The notes under the pieces were generated by a model. The model had not been told where the DNA came from and did no database searches. It saw only the letters and a program-made list of their open reading frames with translations. From positions 20,988-84,987 of the forward strand of contig DATATB010000161.1 of NCBI GenBank assembly GCA_036268995.1: a stretch of DNA of 64,000 nt, in the 5' to 3' direction. Every line of letters begins with the position of its first letter. The first letter of the stretch is position 1. The position numbers were made by a program, and so were the translations under genes. This DNA comes from DATATB01 sp036268995 (GTDB lineage: Bacteria; Planctomycetota; Planctomycetia; Pirellulales; PNKZ01). Positions 1-8,057 of the stretch are shown piece by piece.

Positions 1-681
1 CTTGCTGATCGCATGCTGGGGATACTTGCTGCTGACCCACGTAAAGCCGGCTTGCAGCAACATGTGCTGGACGTCTTCGCGCGACTTCAAGCCGTCGCGA
101 AATCCGCCGGGAGTGCGAAAGCCGCGGTTGTCGATGCCGGCTCGCTCTTTCAAGGCCACGGTCGTCAGCCGGATATTCTCGCGGATGACCTCGGCCGGAG
201 ATTGGCCTTCGATCAGCCAGGGCGCCCGCTGGAAGCGCGCTTGGATATCCTGCGGCCGCGTGGCCAGCACGTTGACGTGGTCGTAGGTATGATTGCCGAT
301 TCTGTGACCGTCCTGGCTGAGTTGCACCAGCCACGACACGTCTTCCTGCTCGAGCACGCGACCCACGCAGAAATAATGAATCCGGCCGCCGCGCTGCTTG
401 ACGCGTCGCCCGGCTTCGCTCGAATACCGCTTGGCGTCGGCATCCAGGTTGCCCTTCTCGTAGTCCCAGTGCGTGTCGCCCCAGGCCGGAAAGTTCCGGC
501 TCATCTCCAGGTCCAGCGTGATGGCGATCCGCGCGTGATCTGCCGGGGCGGCTAGCACACTGCTCCCGGCTACACTGCCACCGGCCAGCAGCGCTCCGGC
601 CGAAGCGGCAAGAAACTGGCGGCGGCCGAGTCGCCGGTCAGCAACGTGTGCAGAGCAGTGCAGCGGTTCGGATGAGCGCAC
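1..681 (-). CDS. Polysaccharide deacetylase-like protein, 3' end outside window
   Basis: Only the first 227 codons are present; the gene runs off the left edge. The start is taken as GTG at 681, because an in-frame TAA (the stop of the upstream gene) lies 12 bases before it. Residues 16-35 carry a twin-arginine-like export signal (RRQFLAASAGALLAGG). The NodB fold is suggested by TLDLE at 55-59 in place of the usual TFDD, by NHTYDH at 130-135 (metal-binding HxxxH motif) and by a later RTPGG motif. The family removes acyl groups from polysaccharides such as chitin, xylan or peptidoglycan; the substrate here is unknown. It is probably co-transcribed with the esterase ending at 694, which suggests carbohydrate deacylation outside the cytoplasm. 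The DLE form of the first motif is unusual and leaves activity open. Confidence 0.72.
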   Translation of the reverse strand, partial: MRSSEPLHCSAHVADRRLGRRQFLAASAGALLAGGSVAGSSVLAAPADHARIAITLDLEMSRNFPAWGDTHWDYEKGNLDADAKRYSSEAGRRVKQRGGRIHYFCVGRVLEQEDVSWLVQLSQDGHRIGNHTYDHVNVLATRPQDIQARFQRAPWLIEGQSPAEVIRENIRLTTVALKERAGIDNRGFRTPGGFRDGLKSREDVQHMLLQAGFTWVSSKYPQHAISK

Positions 682-693
682 TTTAATCGTCGC

Positions 694-2910
694 TTATTCC
701 ACCAGCCAGTCGAGCGCCTGGCCCAAACGCTGGCCTTCGGCGGCCGTGCTGATGACGAGACCTTTCGAGGCCCCCGCGGCCCGATAAGTCGCTTCGACTA
801 ATTCGGGAGCCGTGCTCCCCTCGCCGGCCAGCCACGTCGGATGCGGAGCCGACAGCGACACCAATGCCGGCAAATCGCCGTACTTGAGCACGCCGGGCAG
901 ATAGTTCACACCGTCCAGGGCATTGATCTCGGCAAAGCGGAAGCCGCGCGTGTCCAGAGCCGCCCGATCGATGGCCGATCCGGCCTGTGCCCGCGCCGCA
1001 GCCACCCAAGCAGCCGCCTGCCCCACGCCGAGCATGCTCACGCGCTCGGGCCGGCGCTCATGATTGCGGACGTACGAAACGACGGTCAACAGATCATGTA
1101 CCCGTTGCGAGATGAGCGGATAGTTGTACCCGTACGTGTAGCCAGCGAAGGTGTCCCACTTGGCGGTGCCCGACCCGCCTTGAGCGATCCGGGCCTTCTT
1201 CCATGTTTGCCCATCCGCGGCGAATTCGCCCTGGCCGATCAAATCGACGCCGACCACGGAGTGTCCAGCCTTGAGCAATTGCTGCACTTCCTTGCGTGGC
1301 TGGCCATCGCCGGCGAACAAGGCCTGCTTGCCGTTTTCATCCGCCCAAATCACCACTTGCTTGCTCCACTGCTTGGGCAGCAGGAAGATTACCGGCAGCT
1401 CTTCATGGCGCGACTTCGAGCGCAGCAGCGAGCCGAACTCCAGGTATGAGCCCCGATCGCGCTCGTGGATTTTTTCGTATTCGACGTCGCCGGCCTTCGG
1501 CAGCTTGCGGCCAATCAGCACGTCAAAGGCGCCGCCGATCACCTGGCGGTAGGGTTCCAGCGAGCCGGCATCGCGCGGCGTCAGTTCGGCCAATTGCCGA
1601 TCGCTATCGGAAGTGATCCGCCGCAGCAGGCTGCGCTCGTACTCGTCGCCCGACGGCGGCTTCGGATGCTTGGCATCCCAAACGGTCATTTCGGCAATCG
1701 TCAGCGGCACGTAGTCGGCTTCGACGATCGGCTCCTTCAGGCCCAGCTTCAAATGCTTGTTGAACCAACTGTACATCACCTCGCGGCTGACATAGTTGTA
1801 GTTGTGCGGGAACTGCACCAGCGGCCAGGCCTTGACGAGATGCTTGGCGCCGAGCATCTCATACAGCCGCTCCAGCTCGGGCAGCCCTTTGGTGGCAATC
1901 TCCTTGGTCCAGTCGTTGGCGGCCAGCATGCCCAGCGGTTTGGGCGCGAACAGTCCGGCCAGTTCGACATTGCCGGTGCCCATGCGCAAGTAACAGGCGT
2001 TTTCGCAGGTGCAACCGCCCTGCATGGCGGTCGAGACCATCACGGCCGGCAAAATCACGGCCGGCCGCGGATCGACCACTCCCAGGATAAACGTTTGCGT
2101 TCCGCCGCCGCTGGCCCCGGTGACCCCGATCCGCTTGGCGTCCACGTCTGGCAGTTCGCACAGCCAGTCCAGTGCCCGAATCGAGTTGTACGTTTGCAAG
2201 CCCATCACGCCTTGCAGGTGCAAGTCGGCTTGCGGGCTCTGATAGCCCCAGTCCTTGAGCGTGTTCATTGCCGGCCGCAGGCCCGGCCGATGCTCGAGCT
2301 GCTTGCTGTCGGCATAGCCGACCATGTCGTAATGGAACACGACGCAGCCCATGCGAGCCAACTGCACACAGCGGCTTTGCAGCGGGCTGCGTCCGCCCAC
2401 CTCAAAGCGCTCGGCGCCCACGACGATTTCTTGCAGCAATTTCGCGGATTGATCGTAGAAGCGGCCTTCGGGCCAATGGCCATGCGGGCACAAGATACCC
2501 GGCAAGCGTCCCGTCTTGCCCTTGGGCCGATACAGGCTGCCGGTGACGAAGTGGCCCGGAAAACTTTCGAGATACACGCGGTCCACGGTGTACTCGTCGC
2601 GCTCCACGCGGCCGTGAATCACTGCCTTGGGCGGCGTGCGCTCGGGCATCGGCCAGAGCCCCAGTGCCAGCAGCGTCTGCCGCCGCAGTTGCTCGGCCCG
2701 CTCGTGCCAGGCGGCCGCCGTGGTCGGAGGCGAGAACGGGAAATAGCCGTTCAGATCTTTCATCGCCCCCAGACGCTGATCGTCAGGCAGCTTGCCCGGC
2801 GCGAGCACGCGATGATCCAGGCTCTCGTCAGCCAGGCTGGTTGAGGCCAAGGCCAGCAGCAAGGCCAAACCCGGCAGACGGCGCATGAACGTAGCGGCAG
2901 GGCGAATCAT
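694..2910 (-). CDS. Secreted acetylxylan esterase-like alpha/beta hydrolase, two hydrolase halves
   Basis: 738 residues with a signal peptide at about 1-27 (a later ATG at 2886 would give a shorter one). The N-terminal half (about 90-400) resembles large planctomycete acetylxylan-esterase-type hydrolases: nucleophile motif GASGGG with Ser267, likely acid Asp333 in AANDWT and likely base His369 in FPHNYNY. A CTCENACY segment near 300 adds cysteines beside the active site. The C-terminal part (about 500-738) looks like a second alpha/beta-hydrolase domain, but its elbow reads LGVGQAA, so the nucleophilic serine is missing. It would release acyl groups from plant or algal polysaccharide in the periplasm. 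The deacetylase gene follows after 12 bases. Family assignment is by motif; the substrate is inferred. Confidence 0.75.
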   Translation of the reverse strand: MIRPAATFMRRLPGLALLLALASTSLADESLDHRVLAPGKLPDDQRLGAMKDLNGYFPFSPPTTAAAWHERAEQLRRQTLLALGLWPMPERTPPKAVIHGRVERDEYTVDRVYLESFPGHFVTGSLYRPKGKTGRLPGILCPHGHWPEGRFYDQSAKLLQEIVVGAERFEVGGRSPLQSRCVQLARMGCVVFHYDMVGYADSKQLEHRPGLRPAMNTLKDWGYQSPQADLHLQGVMGLQTYNSIRALDWLCELPDVDAKRIGVTGASGGGTQTFILGVVDPRPAVILPAVMVSTAMQGGCTCENACYLRMGTGNVELAGLFAPKPLGMLAANDWTKEIATKGLPELERLYEMLGAKHLVKAWPLVQFPHNYNYVSREVMYSWFNKHLKLGLKEPIVEADYVPLTIAEMTVWDAKHPKPPSGDEYERSLLRRITSDSDRQLAELTPRDAGSLEPYRQVIGGAFDVLIGRKLPKAGDVEYEKIHERDRGSYLEFGSLLRSKSRHEELPVIFLLPKQWSKQVVIWADENGKQALFAGDGQPRKEVQQLLKAGHSVVGVDLIGQGEFAADGQTWKKARIAQGGSGTAKWDTFAGYTYGYNYPLISQRVHDLLTVVSYVRNHERRPERVSMLGVGQAAAWVAAARAQAGSAIDRAALDTRGFRFAEINALDGVNYLPGVLKYGDLPALVSLSAPHPTWLAGEGSTAPELVEATYRAAGASKGLVISTAAEGQRLGQALDWLVE

Positions 2911-3076
2911 GGCGGCATTTCTCGCAGGCGGGCAGTCGAAGGAAGTTCAGGCAGCGAGCATGAATCTAACCCGCCCGGCCGGCCGCTGCCACATTTTTTG
3001 TGTTTTCCGCCGGGGAGCGTATTCGGCGGTAAAAACCACCGTGGACACTTCGGCATCGAGAACTCGGGAGGAAAGC

Positions 3077-3238
3077 AACCACGGATTTCACGGCTGGGCA
3101 CGGATAGGAACAAGGCATTTGAGACAGCAGGCCGCGAAGAGCACGAAGGTTTCAAGGTTGTTCCTTTCTTAGCGATCTTCGCGGCCTGCTGTTCAATTCC
3201 CCCGTCCTCGTATCCGTGGTATCTGTGTGATCCGTGGT
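3077..3238. repeat. Palindromic MITE-like element in esterase/ABC-F intergenic region
   Basis: The 440-base gap between the divergent esterase and ABC-F genes holds nested inverted repeats and no convincing gene. Outer arms ACCACGGAT (from 3078) and ATCCGTGGT (to 3238) enclose CACGGATA (3099-3106) with TATCCGTG (3211-3218), and inside these a perfect 16-base pair of arms at 3125-3140 and 3176-3191. The element is about 160 bases and could fold into a long hairpin as RNA or cruciform DNA. No coding capacity or transposase is visible. Confidence 0.7.
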
Positions 3239-3350
3239 CCATTTCGTTTTTTCTCTTCGTCCGTTCGGTGTCTCCTCGTCACTGTCGGTGAGCTAAAACT
3301 TTTGGCGGCAATCCGATATGATTCGGTTTTTGCACGGGCGCGAGATTCCC

Positions 3351-5201
3351 ATGGCGCTGCTATTAAGCGGTCAATCGCTGAGCAAATCGTTCACGAGCGA
3401 CCCGCTGTTCGACGATATTTCGCTGGACGTACTGGAAGGTGAGCGGCTGGCCTTGATCGGGCCCAACGGGTCGGGCAAGTCCACGCTGCTCCGTATCCTG
3501 GCCGGCAAGCTCGAGCCCGACCACGGCAAATGCGCGCGCCGCAAAGGGCTGCGCGTCGGCTACTTGGCGCAAGAGGACCAGTTCGCCGAGGGCGCCACGG
3601 TCGAGCAAGTGCTCGATTCTGCTCTGGCCGATTGTGCTTTGGCCGACGGGGCTCCGGCCGACTGGCCTAACGAAGAGCATCAGCGCAAAACACAGGTCAG
3701 CATCGCGCTAGGAAAATTCGGCTTCAATGATCCCGGTGCGCTGGCCGCCAGCTTGTCCGGCGGCTGGCGAAAGCGGCTGGCGCTGGCGCGCGAGTTGGTG
3801 CGGCAGCCCGATCTCTTGCTGCTCGACGAACCGACCAATCACCTCGATCTGGAGGGCATTCTGTGGTTGGAAAAGTTATTAAGCTCGGCGACATTCGCCT
3901 TCGTGCTCGTCAGCCACGACCGCTACTTGCTGGAAAACTCGACCAACCGCGTGGTGGAATTGAGCCGAGCTTATCCGCAAGGCTATTTCCGCGTGACGGG
4001 CAACTACAGCGAGTTTCTCGTCAAGCGCGACGAGTACCTCGTGGCCCAGGCCCGGCAGCAAGAAACCATGGCCAACCTGGTGCGGCGCGAAATCGAATGG
4101 CTGCGCCGCGGCCCGAAAGCCCGGACGACCAAGAGCCAGTCGCGCATCGACCGCGCCGGGCAAATGATCGCGGACCTCAAAGATCTCAGCCAGCGCAACG
4201 CGGCCGGTCGCACCGTGACGATCGATTTTGCCGACACCGGCCGCGTCGCCAACAAGCTGCTCGTGGCCGAGAACCTGCAATTCAGCTACGGCCCGCGGCA
4301 GCTCTTTAGCGACGTGAGTTTTACGCTCACCGCCGGCGACCGCTTGGGGCTGCTTGGGCCAAACGGCAGCGGCAAGACCACGCTCATGCGACTGTTGGCC
4401 GGACAATTGCCTCCCGAACAAGGCACGATCAAGCAGGCCCGGCGGCTGTCGGTCGTTTGGTTCGACCAGAACCGGCAGCAGCTCGACCGCACACAGACGC
4501 TGCGCCGCGCGCTATGCCCCAGCGGCGATTCCGTGATCTTCCGCGACAACGCGGTCCACGTCACCGCTTGGGCCAAGCGTTTTTTGTTTCGCGTCGATCA
4601 ACTCGACACGCTGGTGGAAAAGCTATCCGGCGGCGAGCAAGCCCGGATCCTGATTGCCCGGCTGATGCTTCAGCCGGCCGACATCCTGCTGCTCGACGAA
4701 CCTACCAACGATCTGGATATTCCGTCGCTGGAGGTGCTGGAAGACGGCCTGTCGCAATTCCCGGGCGCCATCGTGCTGATCACGCACGACCGTTACTTGC
4801 TCGACCGCCTTTCGACGGTGCTGTTGGGTCTCGACGGCCGCGGCCGCGCGCACATTTATTCCGACTACACTCAATGGCTGGCCGACCAAACCGCCCCGTC
4901 CGAGCCCTCTGAAACGGCCGCGACCAAGACCAAAAAAGCCTCGCCATCAGCCGCCCCAAAATCACCCGGCAAGCTCTCCTATCGCGACCAGCGCGAACTC
5001 GACGGCATCCAAGCCCAAATCGCCGCGGCCGAACAACGGGTCGCCGAGTTGGAGCAAGAAGTCGCCGCCGTAGCCGCCGCGAGCGATTACAAACTTCTGA
5101 CCGCCAAGACCACCGAACTGCAAGCCGCCGCCACGGCCGTCGAGATCCTCTACCACCGCTGGGAAGAACTCGAAGCCCTCCGCGCCGGCAAGCCGGCATA
5201 A
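3351..5201 (+). CDS. uup: ABC-F family ATPase (Uup-like)
   Basis: A soluble duplicated ABC ATPase of 616 residues without membrane segments. ATP site 1 has Walker A GPNGSGKST, signature LSGGWRKRLAL and Walker B LLLDEPTNHLD; site 2 has GPNGSGKTT, LSGGEQARI and ILLLDEPTNDLD. A linker between the cassettes and a C-terminal coiled coil (from about LSYRDQREL) match the Uup branch, whose members act on the ribosome or on branched DNA and have been linked to precise transposon excision. The start at 3351 (MALLLSGQ) puts the usual spacing before the first Walker A; an in-frame ATG at 3318 would add 11 residues. It stands alone, downstream of a palindromic element. Confidence 0.9.
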   Translation: MALLLSGQSLSKSFTSDPLFDDISLDVLEGERLALIGPNGSGKSTLLRILAGKLEPDHGKCARRKGLRVGYLAQEDQFAEGATVEQVLDSALADCALADGAPADWPNEEHQRKTQVSIALGKFGFNDPGALAASLSGGWRKRLALARELVRQPDLLLLDEPTNHLDLEGILWLEKLLSSATFAFVLVSHDRYLLENSTNRVVELSRAYPQGYFRVTGNYSEFLVKRDEYLVAQARQQETMANLVRREIEWLRRGPKARTTKSQSRIDRAGQMIADLKDLSQRNAAGRTVTIDFADTGRVANKLLVAENLQFSYGPRQLFSDVSFTLTAGDRLGLLGPNGSGKTTLMRLLAGQLPPEQGTIKQARRLSVVWFDQNRQQLDRTQTLRRALCPSGDSVIFRDNAVHVTAWAKRFLFRVDQLDTLVEKLSGGEQARILIARLMLQPADILLLDEPTNDLDIPSLEVLEDGLSQFPGAIVLITHDRYLLDRLSTVLLGLDGRGRAHIYSDYTQWLADQTAPSEPSETAATKTKKASPSAAPKSPGKLSYRDQRELDGIQAQIAAAEQRVAELEQEVAAVAAASDYKLLTAKTTELQAAATAVEILYHRWEELEALRAGKPA

Positions 5202-5228
5202 AGGTCGACTCGTCGGAGCGGCTTCTTA

Positions 5229-5320
5229 CTCCCCTCGCCCCTTGCGGACTTCGGCGAGCTCAGTCGAGCCGGAGAGGGCTTGCGGCAAGCTCAGCCGAGC
5301 GGGTCGGGGGTGAGGGGTAG
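5229..5320. repeat. CCCTC...GAGGGG intergenic repeat
   Basis: Begins CCCCTCGCCCC and ends GGGGGTGAGGGG, with GGAGAGGGCTTGCGGCAAGCTC inside, so the ends pair as an imperfect inverted repeat. Six other copies or variants of this CCCTCACCC/CTCTCCC element occur in the window (near 9011, 18829, 21181, 21226, 22304 and 59693), always between genes. Confidence 0.6.
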
Positions 5321-5371
5321 CAGTACCAAGCGGTTCGCCCCCAACGAATGGCCCTTTGCCGATCAAACACC

Positions 5372-5878
5372 CTACGGCCACAAGCTCCGCAACAACTGCT
5401 TGAACAGCGCGGCAACCTCGGGGTCCCGGCGGCCCGCGGCCACAACGTGCTTGCCCAGGCCGGCGCCGCCGACGGCATAGTTGCCAATCGCCCCGCCGCC
5501 GACGGCACAATAGCCAACCGCGGCGCCGCCAACGGCCACCCCGCCGATCGCCGCACCGCCCAGCGCCAGCAGGCCAATTGCGGCCCCGCCCACGGCGATC
5601 AGTCCGACCGCCGCTCCCCCGACCGCCAGCCCTCCGCGCGCCGCGCCGCCGACGGCCAGCACTCCGCTCGCGACGTCGCCCACCGCGATGATTCCGCGCG
5701 CATGGCCTCTCGCCTGACCTCGCTCAGGATCCGGCCCCACCGCAATGTCATACAGCGGTAGGCCAAACAAGGTACGATCCGAACGCTTTCGCACCCCGCG
5801 GCGCCGAGCTTGCAGCGTCCCGAGCTTCTGCTCCAACTCGCCCACCCGCTGCCGCAATGCTGCTTGACTCTCAGCCAT
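5372..5878 (-). CDS. Glycine/alanine decapeptide-repeat protein, function unknown
   Basis: 168 residues starting at ATG 5878. Residues 1-28 are charged and heptad-like (coiled coil). A short GLPLYDIAVGPDPERG stretch follows, and then about residues 60-145 consist of roughly nine copies of a ten-residue unit of the form AVGGAAxGxx (for example LAVGGAAVGL and IAVGGAAIGL). A charged tail (AAGRRDPEVAALFKQLL) ends the protein. There is no signal peptide. The regular G-A-G spacing suggests a solenoid or a closely packed helical stack, possibly at the membrane. Similar GG-repeat proteins are, to my knowledge, uncharacterised. The repeats are visible in the DNA as well, so expansion by slippage is plausible. 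No function is assigned. Confidence 0.75.
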   Translation of the reverse strand: MAESQAALRQRVGELEQKLGTLQARRRGVRKRSDRTLFGLPLYDIAVGPDPERGQARGHARGIIAVGDVASGVLAVGGAARGGLAVGGAAVGLIAVGGAAIGLLALGGAAIGGVAVGGAAVGYCAVGGGAIGNYAVGGAGLGKHVVAAGRRDPEVAALFKQLLRSLWP

Positions 5879-6222
5879 GCCCGTAGCTCCAAGAATGCGA
5901 AATCATTGGCCGTCGCGCAATTGCAAGATCAGTCTAGCGAGCCCGCGGATGTGAAAAAAGCCGCGGCCGCCCACATTGCCCGCTTTTTTAGGAGCAGTTC
6001 CTTCGCTGATTCTTCCTCGCGCAACACGGTAAGTCTGAGTGGCCCAGAAATGTGCATTCGTGGTGAGAGTGTCGGCACGCGATTTCGGGCATAGGGGATC
6101 GGATGATAGAATCCTTTGCGTTAGCCAACCGCGGAAAGAGGGGTTCTTTCTGGCCGGCGATCGACATTTTGAGGAAGCTAGGTTCGGTAAGGCTCCCGTA
6201 ATGATTCGCCTGGGATGTGAAT
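5879..6222. other. Intergenic region, no gene recognised
   Basis: This 344-base gap between the divergent decapeptide-repeat gene and the YhcG-like gene is less GC-rich than its surroundings. I see no convincing gene, hairpin or known repeat. Promoters for both neighbours should lie here, but no clear -35/-10 pair could be picked out. Confidence 0.5.
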
Positions 6223-7398
6223 ATGGCCAAAGTCAAGAAATCCGGCAACGCGTCCCTGCCGGCGCGAAGCTCACGGACGAGTGAGCCATACCTTTCCGCG
6301 GAACGGCTGTTCCAAGATCTGCGCGGCCTGATCGAGCAGGCCCGTGGGCAAGTCGCCGGGGCAGTCAACAGCGCGCTGGTAGGTCTGTACTGGAGCATCG
6401 GCAAGCGGATCCGCGAAGACGTGCTGCATGAGCAGCGGGCCGGGTATGGCGAACAGATTCTGTCAGCGCTGTCGGCACGGTTGACGGCCGAGTTCGGGCG
6501 GGGTTACACGGAGAAGGGAATCCGGCGAATGGTCCAATTCGCCGAGAGATTTCCGGATGGTGCGATTGTCGCGACACTGTCGCGACAATTGAGTTGGAGC
6601 CACTTCGTCACGATCGTCCCGCTGGAAGACGCGCTGAAACGCGACTTCTACACCGAACTGTGCCGCATCGAGCGGTGGAGTGTGCGGACACTCCGGCACA
6701 AGATCGACCACCTGTTGTACGAACGGACGGCTGTCAGCAGGAAGCCAAAAGAGTTGATCCGGCAAGATTTGGATGCCCTGCGCGACGGGGATCGGATGAC
6801 GCCCGACCTGGTGTTCCGCGACCCTTACTTGCTCGACTTCCTGGGCCTGGCCGGTCAGCACGCCGAGAAGGACGTGGAACAGGCCGTCCTACGGGAGTTG
6901 GAAGCCTTCATCATGGAGCTTGGCACCGACTTCGCCTTCGTCGCCCGGCAGAAGCGGATCACCGTCGACAACGACGACTACTACCTCGATCTGTTGTTCT
7001 ATCACCGGCGGCTGCGGCGGCTGGTGGCCATCGACCTTAAGCTTGGCAAGTTCCAGGCCGGGGACAAAGGGCAGATGGAACTCTACCTGCGCTGGCTGGA
7101 AAAAAACGACGTGCAGCCGGGCGAAGAGGCGCCGCTAGGTCTGATCCTGTGCGCCGACAAGTCAGCGGAGCATGTCGAGCTGTTGCAGCTGGATAAGAGC
7201 GGTATCCGCGTGTCGCAGTACCTGACCGAGCTGCCACCACGCAAGCTGCTGGAAAAGAAACTGCACGAGTCGATCCGTCTGACGCGCGAGCGACTGGCAC
7301 AGCGGCAGCAAGACTCGGCCCCGGCGACGACTTTGGCCTTGCCCAAACCGCCCGGTGACCAACCGAAGATGACCAAGCCGCGCGGACTCAAGAAATAG
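6223..7398 (+). CDS. YhcG/DUF1016 family PD-(D/E)xK nuclease-like protein
   Basis: About 391 residues. The N-terminal helical region (ALVGLYWSIGKRI, YGEQILSALSARL, RGYTEKGIRRM) is the DUF1016 N domain, and the C-terminal region has a nuclease-type core: DDYYLDLLFYHRRL followed by VAIDLKLGKF, with D and DxK in the positions expected of PD-(D/E)xK enzymes. It ends in a basic tail. Start: ATG 6223, with a GTG in frame at 6217. Family members are widespread, often near mobile or restriction genes, and are suspected nucleases of unsettled role. Here it is a lone gene, followed by the duplicated bufC tail, in a patch that may be acquired DNA. Confidence 0.85.
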   Translation: MAKVKKSGNASLPARSSRTSEPYLSAERLFQDLRGLIEQARGQVAGAVNSALVGLYWSIGKRIREDVLHEQRAGYGEQILSALSARLTAEFGRGYTEKGIRRMVQFAERFPDGAIVATLSRQLSWSHFVTIVPLEDALKRDFYTELCRIERWSVRTLRHKIDHLLYERTAVSRKPKELIRQDLDALRDGDRMTPDLVFRDPYLLDFLGLAGQHAEKDVEQAVLRELEAFIMELGTDFAFVARQKRITVDNDDYYLDLLFYHRRLRRLVAIDLKLGKFQAGDKGQMELYLRWLEKNDVQPGEEAPLGLILCADKSAEHVELLQLDKSGIRVSQYLTELPPRKLLEKKLHESIRLTRERLAQRQQDSAPATTLALPKPPGDQPKMTKPRGLKK

Positions 7399-7475
7399 CC
7401 GCGCGGGCGAACGCATACAGGACCGGCATTGCGGAGCTCTGATCGGCCTGCAAAGCGGGCGGCTATTCTGACCCT

Positions 7476-7620
7476 TTACGGGAGGCGAGCTTCCCGAAAA
7501 AAACCGGCAGTGGCCCAGTGCGAGAACCACGCGTTCAACTGGCCGGCTAGGGCGTCGGTCTCGTCGCGCAAGGAAACGCGGCCTCGCCAGCCGGCGGCTG
7601 CATAGCGGTTCAAGATAGCC
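7476..7620 (-). pseudogene. Degenerate second copy of the bufC-like gene 3' end
   Basis: Reading the minus strand, the last ~35 codons encode DALAGQLNAWFSHWATAGFF and a final REARLP with a stop at 7476-7478. This matches the C-terminus of the DUF2063 protein that ends at 8058 (DTLAGELNAWFSHWATAGFF then RQARLP). By eye the two DNA copies are about 85-90% identical over roughly 90 bases; weaker protein similarity (AIL...) runs up to about 7620. There is no start or upstream body, so it is a fragment. The small gene at 7621-8043 sits exactly between the two copies. Confidence 0.8.
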
Positions 7621-8043
7621 CTAAACGCACACCCATAAATATAGCGACCGGCCATCAGACCGCGCCAGCTTTGCTAACGCCGAAAGCCTGCCGAGATAAT
7701 CTTGAATTTGCCCCTGGGAAAATTGAGACATCTCCCCGGTTGCTGCCCACCGGACGCCAACTGCTTCAACTGCCTGCTCGCTTGATTCTACTAGGTATGT
7801 AACAAGAGAATCGGGCAGCTTGAGAACGATACGTTCCCCGCCGTCGGAGGACAGCACTTCCTCGAATTGCTGGCACAACTCCAAGCTCCACGCTTCGTTC
7901 CGCGAGAGTGCCCACAAAATGCTGAGCTCAACCTCCATGATGCCCTTGCCCTCAAGCGTGACGTCGCGGAACGCTCTCGGGTCGGTATCGTACATGGCCG
8001 CGGTCTGCGGCGTGGCAACATATACGTCGGTCAGAATTCCCAT
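7621..8043 (-). CDS. Unknown 140-residue protein between two bufC tails
   Basis: Starts at ATG 8043 (MGILTDVYVA), 14 bases after the end of the bufC-like gene; an upstream extension of the frame merely reads the bufC end out of frame. The protein is acidic and soluble, with no signal peptide, membrane segment or recognised motif; it has the look of small immunity or adaptor proteins, but I cannot assign a family. Its DNA seems less GC-rich than its neighbours. Being bracketed by two copies of the same 3' end suggests that it arrived together with, or was trapped by, a duplication of the bufC tail. It could be co-transcribed with the MNIO pair upstream. Confidence 0.7.
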   Translation of the reverse strand: MGILTDVYVATPQTAAMYDTDPRAFRDVTLEGKGIMEVELSILWALSRNEAWSLELCQQFEEVLSSDGGERIVLKLPDSLVTYLVESSEQAVEAVGVRWAATGEMSQFSQGQIQDYLGRLSALAKLARSDGRSLYLWVCV

Positions 8044-8057
8044 ATTGCGGAACCTGT

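Noticed and set aside
1465..2844. 459-residue plus-strand frame opposite the esterase
   Set aside because: His/Gln/Arg-rich, no motif, fully inside the esterase gene; GC-rich DNA produces such antisense frames.
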